Assembly: GCA_012963895.1 (NCBI GenBank)
Contig: DTUW01000070.1
Location: 1 to 7,779 of the forward strand
DNA from: Campylobacterales bacterium
GTDB lineage: Bacteria > Campylobacterota > Campylobacteria > Campylobacterales > Thiovulaceae
Length of the DNA stretch: 7,779 nucleotides
Direction of reading: 5' to 3'
Numbering within the stretch: the first letter of the stretch is position 1; every line of letters starts with the position of its first letter. A model generated the notes under the pieces. That model was not told the DNA's origin and made no database searches. It saw only the letters and a list, made by a program, of their open reading frames with translations. This document shows positions 1 to 6,433 of this stretch, in pieces. A program made the position numbers and the translations under genes.

Positions 1-1665
1 CCAAGAGTCTCTAAGTCGTCCTGTCAAAAGTTGGAATGGATACTCTTTTGATGGTTTGTCGAAACTCTCCACCTCATCGGGAAAAATGATATTTGCCTTC
101 TTGAATTTGAACTCTTCACCCCATCTAAAACTGGACTTTTTAAGTTGGGAATATGAGGTTTTATAGATGTCAATATCAGGAGATAACTTGGTCATCTCTC
201 TATATTCGTTGAATACCTCTTCTGAATTTTGATAGCTAAATTCATTGTGATACCCCAACCCTTGACCTATTTTCGCAAAGATTTCCCAATCTTGAAGAGA
301 TAGACCACTCTTAGGATATAGAGGAGCTTGATAATTGAGAACCCTATCCAGATTTACCTGTGTTCCCTCCTTCTCCCCAAAAGGTGAAGCTGGTAATATC
401 ATATCTGCAAACTTGGAGGTTTCGGAATTTGTATAGCTATTCAATTCTACTATAAAACCTATATTACTAAATCTCTCTTCTATAAGATTTCTATTAGGTA
501 GGTGATAGACTGGGTCGGTATGGGCAACCAATAGAAAATCTAAATTACCCCTCTCTATCATCTCAAAAGCAGTTAAACCTGCTTGTTGAGGTATTCCAGA
601 GGTATTCCAAAACTCCTCAACCTTTTTCACATTTTCAGGGGTATAGTCAAGATGGACAGCAAGGGTGGTAGCCAATCCTCCAACCTCTCTCCCCCCCATA
701 GCATTTGGTTGTCCTGTAAGGGATAGAGGACCATTCTTAGGCTTGAATATCTTACCAGTCAATAGATGGAGGTTGATAATAGCAAGGTTTGAAGCTACTC
801 CATTGATACTCTGATTTATCCCCATAGTCCAAGAGGTAACAATATTTTCAGAGTTTATCCAAAGTTGTATAAACTGCTCAAACTCCTCTTTTGAGACCCC
901 CGCCCGTTCCAAATTGGTATCAATATCGATATTTACCAATTTTTGGAGGTATTCTCCATAACCTAATAGAGATAGAGATGGTTGAAATTTACCAAGTTGG
1001 TAAAGTCGTTTAGCTACTGCATTGAGAAAATATATATCCCCTCCTGAATTGATAGCTATATGTAAATCACTCGTTTTAGCTGTCTTAGTCTTTCTCGGGT
1101 CGATAGTTACAACTTTCAACCCCCTTTTTTGAGCTTTTCTAACCTTTTGGTGGAGGACTATATGGCTCTCTGCAATATTTGCACCTATCAAAATATATAA
1201 ATCACTATCTAAGGCATCTTGTTGAGTTAGAGGAACATAATCGAGTCCGATACTCTTTTTATATCCAACTACTGCACTTGCCATACAGGTTCTACTATTG
1301 GTATCTACATGATTGGTTTTGATAAATCCCTTAGCCAACTTATTAGCTACATAGTAATCCTCATTCAAAAGCTGACCAGAGAGATAAAAACCTATCTTGT
1401 CCGATGAGGTAGCTTGGATTTTGCGAACGATAATATCTATCGCATCGTCCCAAGAAATTTCGCGAAATGGACTATCTCTATTTTCACGATATAGAGGGGC
1501 TAGAATTCTGTTTTTCGATATATATCTAAGTTGCTGACTACCTTTCAGACAGACCAAACCGCTATTGGTAATATGTTCCCTATTACCAAATATCTTATTC
1601 TTCTCAAAATCGACACTCAATCCACAACCGACCCCACAATAGGCACAGGTAGTATTTTGGTTCAT
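1..1665 (-). CDS. nasA: Assimilatory nitrate reductase catalytic subunit (partial, C-terminus beyond left edge)
   Basis: This molybdopterin oxidoreductase should reduce nitrate to nitrite in the cytoplasm. The frame is open from an ATG at 1665 to base 1 (555 codons) with no stop. The N-terminus carries a 4Fe-4S motif (C7, C10, C14 in TCAYCGVGCG, plus C39 in VCLKG, whose K41 is the conserved lysine of the family). C127 in NSRTCMASAVVGY sits where the molybdenum-ligand cysteine of NasA/NarB/NapA proteins lies. Residues about 316-331 hold the family motif GQPNAMGGREVGG. The visible part ends in LLTGRLRDSW, the entry to the C-terminal molybdopterin-dinucleotide binding domain, so roughly the last fifth of a usual 700-plus residue protein is missing; this is a window cut, not a break. 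No twin-arginine signal is present, which argues against periplasmic NapA. The start overlaps the nirA stop as ATGA; a GGAG lies 11 bases upstream of the ATG, so coupling probably helps initiation. The electron donor is probably ferredoxin or flavodoxin (inference). Confidence 0.95.
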   Translation of the reverse strand, partial: MNQNTTCAYCGVGCGLSVDFEKNKIFGNREHITNSGLVCLKGSQQLRYISKNRILAPLYRENRDSPFREISWDDAIDIIVRKIQATSSDKIGFYLSGQLLNEDYYVANKLAKGFIKTNHVDTNSRTCMASAVVGYKKSIGLDYVPLTQQDALDSDLYILIGANIAESHIVLHQKVRKAQKRGLKVVTIDPRKTKTAKTSDLHIAINSGGDIYFLNAVAKRLYQLGKFQPSLSLLGYGEYLQKLVNIDIDTNLERAGVSKEEFEQFIQLWINSENIVTSWTMGINQSINGVASNLAIINLHLLTGKIFKPKNGPLSLTGQPNAMGGREVGGLATTLAVHLDYTPENVKKVEEFWNTSGIPQQAGLTAFEMIERGNLDFLLVAHTDPVYHLPNRNLIEERFSNIGFIVELNSYTNSETSKFADMILPASPFGEKEGTQVNLDRVLNYQAPLYPKSGLSLQDWEIFAKIGQGLGYHNEFSYQNSEEVFNEYREMTKLSPDIDIYKTSYSQLKKSSFRWGEEFKFKKANIIFPDEVESFDKPSKEYPFQLLTGRLRDSW

Positions 1666-3566
1666 TGTGTTACTCGCTCCAACTCTTTTATTACTTCCGA
1701 TATAGAGCTATATCTATTCTCTTTTGATATAGCTTTGTCAGCTATACCACAAATATCCATAATCCATCTTCTAATTTTGTCGAGTTTTGGAAAAGAGAGG
1801 CAAAATTTATCCATTGAAGAGTGAGACCACATTTTTTGAGCCACAGCCTCGAACTTATGCCCTTTTGGTAACCTCTTAGCTATCTCTTTTCCGAGATATT
1901 CGATGATATATTTTTCCCCTTTCCAAGCTGGAAAGTTTTCTATCACTTTCAAAGGAGCTAACTCTGGAAAAGCCCTATTGAACTTCAAAATAAACTCCAA
2001 AACTTGTAAAGGGTAGTGAGATAGAACTCTATTCTCAAACTCTGAAAAACTCTCATTGCTATTTTTCATCTCTCTATATATCTTCATCAAATTTGAAACA
2101 TAGATATTTACATCTGAAAGAGGGGCGGACTTTATCAACCTTTTTCCTTCTCTCGCCCCTTTACCCATCTTACCACCGATAAAGATATGAGCTCCACTTA
2201 CACTCTCTCCATTCTGTTTAACCCGAACCCCTTCAAATCCAATATCTCCAATTCCGTGAATTCCACACCCTTTCGGACAGGCACTCCAATGAAACCTAAC
2301 TATTGAATTGTTTTCTAACGGAACATTTTCAGATAGGTAATTGGCTAATTTTATAGCATCGGGCTTATTCTCTATTACCCCATATGGACACTCTTTTGAA
2401 CCTGCACAAGCTACCATATTCTGGAAATATGGATTATCGAACTTTCCATATTTCTGGAATATCTCATATTTGGATAGGTCGTCTTTTGTAACCCCAACTA
2501 TATATAAATTTTGGTCATAAGTTAGCCTAATTTCTCCACCAACCTCATCGGCAACCTGTGAAGCCTTCACCATATCACTACCAGAAAAGATACCTGATGG
2601 AACAATAACCAATTTTGCATATCTGCTATTTTTGAGTTCCACCAATCCATCTCTATTCTGATTCTCTATATCTACTAGTGTAGTTCCAGCAGTAGCAAAA
2701 TCGTAGTTACTAACTTCTCTAATAGCCTCTTCGAACTTCTCTATCCCTACCGCTTGTAAAAGATAGAAAAGTCGATTTTTATTCCTATTATCTCGAAATC
2801 CATAATCTCTAAATAGTGTAATTATCGTTTTAAAAAGTAGAACCACCTCATCACTATTTTTCACAAATATATTGGTCTGTTTTGCAGTCTCTCCAACTTT
2901 ACCACCGAGATAAAGATTGAAACCATACTCTCCATTCTTTGATGCTAAAACAAATCCCAAATCCTGAGCAAAGACATTTGCCCTATTGGCAATACTTCCA
3001 TTTATTCCTATATTGAATTTACGAGGTAAAACAGATAGCCATTCCGGTTTTTTCCAAAAAAACTTAGTCATCTCTAAAACAATATCATCTGTTTCAATAT
3101 AGCTATCTTTTGCAAATTGATTAAGAGGGTCGGTGATAATAGTTCTAATATTATCTACCCCAGTCTGGAATGGAGATAGTCCGATTTCGTCAAGCTCTTT
3201 TAAAACAGCTGGAATATCTTCTATCTTCAAAAATCTGAGTTGGAACTGCATTCGAGTTGTAATATCGATATAGTCCTGTCCATATTTGATAGCTATCTCT
3301 CCAACCCGTTTAGCTTGATGAGGTGTCAATTTTCCATTAGGAACTCGAACCCTCATCATAAAGGAGTTTGGTTCATTTCTATCGAAAATTCCAAACGATT
3401 TGAGAAAAAAATCTAAATCCTCTTTCGGAATAGAGCTATATCCATTTTTAGCATACTCTTCTAATTTGTTTAGAGTATCGATAGGACTCTTTTTGCTTTT
3501 CAGTTTCTCTATCTTATTCAGTTTCTTACTTCTATGTTGAAATGCTTCAATCAAATCAGCAACCAT
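1662..3566 (-). CDS. nirA: Ferredoxin-type assimilatory nitrite reductase (NirA family) with C-terminal extension
   Basis: The protein (634 aa) should carry out the six-electron reduction of nitrite to ammonium using siroheme and a 4Fe-4S cluster. The N-terminal part has the usual NirA lead-in (KIEKLKSKKSPID, then MMRVRVPNGKLT at about 70-81). Layout: ferredoxin-like half-domain about 68-133, first siroheme/Fe-S domain about 137-290, second half-domain about 308-370, second siroheme/Fe-S domain about 383-500. The cluster/siroheme cysteines are C387 and C393 (Cx5C in CAGSKEC) and C430 and C434 (Cx3C in CPKGC). There is no FAD/NAD(P)H module, unlike NirB, so a ferredoxin or flavodoxin donor is expected. 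Residues about 515-634 extend past where cyanobacterial-type NirA proteins (roughly 510 aa) normally end; I do not recognise this region. The start lies 11 bp inside the siroheme synthase gene and has a strong AAAGGAG seven bases upstream. A sulfite reductase is possible by family, but the nitrate transporter and nasA neighbours favour nitrite. Confidence 0.93.
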   Translation of the reverse strand: MVADLIEAFQHRSKKLNKIEKLKSKKSPIDTLNKLEEYAKNGYSSIPKEDLDFFLKSFGIFDRNEPNSFMMRVRVPNGKLTPHQAKRVGEIAIKYGQDYIDITTRMQFQLRFLKIEDIPAVLKELDEIGLSPFQTGVDNIRTIITDPLNQFAKDSYIETDDIVLEMTKFFWKKPEWLSVLPRKFNIGINGSIANRANVFAQDLGFVLASKNGEYGFNLYLGGKVGETAKQTNIFVKNSDEVVLLFKTIITLFRDYGFRDNRNKNRLFYLLQAVGIEKFEEAIREVSNYDFATAGTTLVDIENQNRDGLVELKNSRYAKLVIVPSGIFSGSDMVKASQVADEVGGEIRLTYDQNLYIVGVTKDDLSKYEIFQKYGKFDNPYFQNMVACAGSKECPYGVIENKPDAIKLANYLSENVPLENNSIVRFHWSACPKGCGIHGIGDIGFEGVRVKQNGESVSGAHIFIGGKMGKGAREGKRLIKSAPLSDVNIYVSNLMKIYREMKNSNESFSEFENRVLSHYPLQVLEFILKFNRAFPELAPLKVIENFPAWKGEKYIIEYLGKEIAKRLPKGHKFEAVAQKMWSHSSMDKFCLSFPKLDKIRRWIMDICGIADKAISKENRYSSISEVIKELERVTQ

Positions 3567-4812
3567 TATAAAACTCCTTTTGAAATTGTTTATCTAATTT
3601 AGCTACTTCTCCAAATACCAAAATAGCTGGTTTCGTTACCTCTTTTGCAAGAGATACCAAATTTCCAAACTCCCCTAATACCCTCTTTTCATTTGGACGA
3701 GAGATATTGGAGACTATTAGAACTGGTAAATTGTTAGAAACCCCCAACTCTATCCCCTTTCGATATATCTCCTGAACTCTTGAAAGTCCCATTAGAACTA
3801 TTATCGTATGGTTCTCAATTTTCAAAAGATGAACCCAATCGAGATTTACCCTATTACCTGCAAGATGGGCAGAGACGATAGAGAGACCAGAAGCATACCC
3901 TCTTAGGGTTGGAGGTAGCCCGAAAGAGGTTGCAGAAGAGACCCCAGGGATTACCTCTACATCTATCCCCTGCTGGACTAAGTGCAGAAACTCTTCCCCT
4001 CCTCGACCAAATATATACGGGTCTCCTGCCTTCAATCGACCAACTAGATTCCCTTTCTCAACCTCATCAACTATCAGCCTATTTATTTCACTCTGCTTTT
4101 TGGAATGGCTACCCTTCTGTTTTCCGACCGACACAAGGCGACAACTCTTAGGAACTAAATCCAGTATCTCTTTTGAGATGAGGTGGTCATAGAAGATAGT
4201 ATCAAGAGTTTGGATAGTTCGATATGCTTTAATTGTAAGCAGTTCAGGGTCGCCTGTCCCTGCTCCAATTAGATAGACCTTTTTGGTAAATCCCTGTTTA
4301 GTCTCCTTTTCAATGGAGGCTATATCTATATTTCCGTTTTCCCTCTCCTTGCCAAATTTCTCCAAAAGGTCTCCAAAGTTGGCTGGGATAAGTTGCTCTA
4401 TCCTGTTTCTAATAAGTTGTCCCATCTTTGGACTTTTTCCAGAGGTAGAAACGGCTATTTTGAGTCCTTTTCGGATAATGAGTGAATTGAAGAAGAAATT
4501 GGAATCTGTCGGATTATCTACCCTATTTACAAGTAAAAACCTCTTTTTCCTCTCCTGTTTTAAATACTCTCCGACCTCATCGGAACCGGTTGCATCAATA
4601 ATATAGTCGAAATTTGCAATATCTGTAAGTTCTATCTTTTTTTCAACCTTACGACACTCTGGAAAATCTGGATAGAAGTTTTCAGCAATAGCGGTAAAAG
4701 GTATCTGATTTCTAATTAGTATCTCCGCTTTATGTTTAGCTACCTTACCACCTCCAAGCAGTCCAACCTTTCCCCTTTCCAGATTTGCAAGAGTAATAGG
4801 TAGAGTTGCCAT
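3556..4812 (-). CDS. cysG: Siroheme synthase: precorrin-2 dehydrogenase/ferrochelatase fused to uroporphyrinogen-III methyltransferase
   Basis: The protein (418 aa) should make siroheme, the NirA cofactor, from uroporphyrinogen III. The N-terminal Rossmann domain has the NAD-binding loop GLLGGGKVAKHK (18-28 region). D99 in NRVDNP aligns by eye with E. coli CysG D104, the residue used in both dehydrogenation and iron insertion. The helix SGKSPKMGQLIRNRIEQLIP (124-143) matches the CysG dimerisation region. The C-terminal methyltransferase (about 178-405) shows VYLIGAGTGDPELLT (179-193), VGKQKG (229-234), GRLKAGDPYIFGRGGEE (258-274) and VIPGVSSA (287-294), all typical of SUMT and its S-adenosylmethionine site. 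At 418 aa it is about 40 residues shorter than E. coli CysG (457), mainly in the linker. Two positions differ from E. coli: T123 where CysG has S128, and PPTLRG (300-305) where CysG has PLTHRD. It starts one base after the kinase stop with no clear ribosome site, so translation is probably coupled. Confidence 0.93.
   Translation of the reverse strand: MATLPITLANLERGKVGLLGGGKVAKHKAEILIRNQIPFTAIAENFYPDFPECRKVEKKIELTDIANFDYIIDATGSDEVGEYLKQERKKRFLLVNRVDNPTDSNFFFNSLIIRKGLKIAVSTSGKSPKMGQLIRNRIEQLIPANFGDLLEKFGKERENGNIDIASIEKETKQGFTKKVYLIGAGTGDPELLTIKAYRTIQTLDTIFYDHLISKEILDLVPKSCRLVSVGKQKGSHSKKQSEINRLIVDEVEKGNLVGRLKAGDPYIFGRGGEEFLHLVQQGIDVEVIPGVSSATSFGLPPTLRGYASGLSIVSAHLAGNRVNLDWVHLLKIENHTIIVLMGLSRVQEIYRKGIELGVSNNLPVLIVSNISRPNEKRVLGEFGNLVSLAKEVTKPAILVFGEVAKLDKQFQKEFYNGC
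3574..3580 (-). promoter_or_regulatory. Ribosome binding site of nirA inside the siroheme synthase gene
   Basis: The minus strand reads AAAGGAG seven bases before the nirA ATG (3566). It lies within the last codons of the siroheme synthase gene, so nirA can be initiated independently and strongly despite the 11-bp overlap. This would fit a need for more reductase than cofactor enzyme (inference). Confidence 0.75.
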
Positions 4813-4813
4813 G

Positions 4814-6433
4814 TTAGATAACCAATTGGAGAATATTGAGGATAGCCATTATCCAAAAACCTATCTTGTAGAATTTTAGGGGGTCTCTTTCGAGAAGTGG
4901 AGCATCTCGATTTAGAATAGGTTGGACTTTGTCGGGGTGTTTGAGGTCGTAATCAACTTCTGAAAAGTGTCTATATCTGATAGATGTATCTTTATGAACC
5001 ATTCTTAGAATCAAATTATTGAACCACTCAGGAATATTATGATTTAGCTCCTTTGGAGGTTTTGGAGGTTTTGCAAATGTTGGAGTTTGGAAAGGTTCTA
5101 TCTCTCCATAAGGAAACTGCTTAGTAAGAATTCTATATATAGTAACTCCAATAGCAAATATTTCACTCTGTTCAGAGATTGGGGCAGATTGAAACCTTTC
5201 AGGAGAGAGATATGATGGAGTTCCTGCCCTATTGGTAATTGAAAAAATATCGACAATTGAGCCGTAATCGACTATATAGAATTTTCCCTCTTTGGTTCGG
5301 ATAATATTTTCAGGCTTAATATCTCCGTGAGCTAAGTTGTAATTTATAAGATATTGGGAATTTTCCAATAGAACTTGGAGGACTTGGGTGGCTTCACTAA
5401 TATCAATATTGTTTTTCGATATATACTCCTCTAAGTTCTCACCTTCTATATATTCCAAAATGTAATATCTGTATGTTCTATCTTCTGGAATATATGCCTT
5501 AGGCATATGTTTCGGATTGAGCCGTTTAGCATTCCAAGCCTCTCGAACAAATAGATTTAGCTCCTCTTTGCTATCTAAAACAGAGAGGGGAGGGAATTTG
5601 ATAACAACCTTTTCCCCGTCTTTTTCAGCTAACCAAGTTCTACGATTTTGGATAAGAGATTTTTTTAGAACATATCCATCAATATTATCATTTTCATTCA
5701 GCTCCTCTGGAATAGTAAGGTTTTTGGATACCTGTTTTTCTACCTCATCTTCTTCATTGATTTTCAAAACAATAGCTGAGGTATCATCGCGGAGATTTTC
5801 GAAACTCTTTTTATTGATATATTTCACAATCCCTTTTGCAAATAGAGGGATATGTTCTATAAGTTCTTTCTCATCAACTTCATTATATACCCCATCACTA
5901 CACAATAGGATATAGTCATCTTTTCTAAGATTGTTTTCGAAAAAGTAGGGTTCAATCTCTTTGGAAAGTCCAACAGCTTTGATAAGCACATGGCTATTTT
6001 CCTCGTCGTCCAATGTGTGGTCGGTTGAGAGTTGGTGGAGCTTATTATCTCTCAATAGATATACTCTACTATCTCCTACATTTGCTCCATAGAGGCGATT
6101 ACCTTCAATCACAACAATAGTTAGAGTTGTAAGATATTGAGGAGAGCCATATTCCATCTCTGAACGACTATATAGGATAGTGTTGATGGAATTTATAAAT
6201 TGTTCGAGGGCTTGGGGAATATCCCACATATTTGGTTTTAGTTCAAAACTTTTTAAAAGGTAATTTACAACCTCTTTGGAGGCAGTCCGCCCCTCTTTTG
6301 CACTACCAACCCCATCACATAGAACGGCAACGGTAGTGTTAGCAAAGTGTCCTATATCAAAGTAATCATCACTTAGAAGCTCAGCCCCTTTTGCTAATCC
6401 AAAGGCTGAACTTTTGATATTAGATTTTTCCAC
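4814..6433 (-). CDS. Bifunctional PP2C-type phosphatase / Ser-Thr protein kinase with C-terminal membrane anchor
   Basis: A 539-residue regulatory protein, starting at GTG (GGGGAG nine bases upstream). Residues about 5-225 form a PP2C phosphatase with metal-binding acidic residues D22/D23 (SDDYF), D40 (LCDGVGS), D121 (NVGDSRVYLL), D180 (LCSDGV) and D216/D217 (LRDDTSA). Residues about 252-500 form a protein kinase: K279 (VVIKF), E298 (REAW), H369-G-D371 with K373 and N376 (HGDIKPENI), D389 (VDYG), GTPSYLSPE (404-412), E424 in EIFAIGV, and R487. The catalytic residues are present, but the glycine-rich loop is not recognisable (about 256-268) and the HRD motif reads HGD, a non-RD kinase. Residues about 521-539 are hydrophobic and end the protein, consistent with one tail-anchoring membrane helix. 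Genes of this architecture are known beside nitrate transporter and nitrite reductase genes in some gammaproteobacteria such as Pseudomonas. It overlaps the transporter gene by 14 bp. Control of transport or reductase activity is inference; the substrate is unknown. Confidence 0.9.
   Translation of the reverse strand: MEKSNIKSSAFGLAKGAELLSDDYFDIGHFANTTVAVLCDGVGSAKEGRTASKEVVNYLLKSFELKPNMWDIPQALEQFINSINTILYSRSEMEYGSPQYLTTLTIVVIEGNRLYGANVGDSRVYLLRDNKLHQLSTDHTLDDEENSHVLIKAVGLSKEIEPYFFENNLRKDDYILLCSDGVYNEVDEKELIEHIPLFAKGIVKYINKKSFENLRDDTSAIVLKINEEDEVEKQVSKNLTIPEELNENDNIDGYVLKKSLIQNRRTWLAEKDGEKVVIKFPPLSVLDSKEELNLFVREAWNAKRLNPKHMPKAYIPEDRTYRYYILEYIEGENLEEYISKNNIDISEATQVLQVLLENSQYLINYNLAHGDIKPENIIRTKEGKFYIVDYGSIVDIFSITNRAGTPSYLSPERFQSAPISEQSEIFAIGVTIYRILTKQFPYGEIEPFQTPTFAKPPKPPKELNHNIPEWFNNLILRMVHKDTSIRYRHFSEVDYDLKHPDKVQPILNRDAPLLERDPLKFYKIGFWIMAILNILQLVI

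Noticed and set aside
1..1665. Possibility that nasA is a truncated pseudogene
   Set aside because: All 555 codons are intact and the frame is simply cut by the window edge at a motif (LLTGRLRDSW) that normally continues into the last domain.
1531..1824. Plus-strand open frame of 97 codons
   Set aside because: It spans the nirA/nasA junction on the opposite strand, has no ribosome site or recognisable motif, and lies wholly over two well-supported genes.
3301..3375. ACCCTCATC-like near-match to the repeated 8-mer beside a true copy
   Set aside because: It has an inserted base relative to the word; only exact matches were counted.
1662..3566. Assimilatory sulfite reductase instead of nitrite reductase
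   Set aside because: The two families share the siroheme cysteines, so sequence alone is not absolute, but the nitrate transporter and nasA flanking in one operon make nitrite the far more likely substrate.
3909..4606. Two plus-strand open frames (3909-4151 and 4283-4606) opposite the siroheme synthase gene
   Set aside because: They are antisense to conserved methyltransferase and linker codons, with low-complexity Ser/Leu/Phe-rich translations typical of shadow frames.
5517..5915. Plus-strand open frame of 132 codons opposite the kinase/phosphatase
   Set aside because: The translation is dominated by Ser/Phe runs that mirror Glu/Lys codons on the real strand, and there is no start signal or family resemblance.
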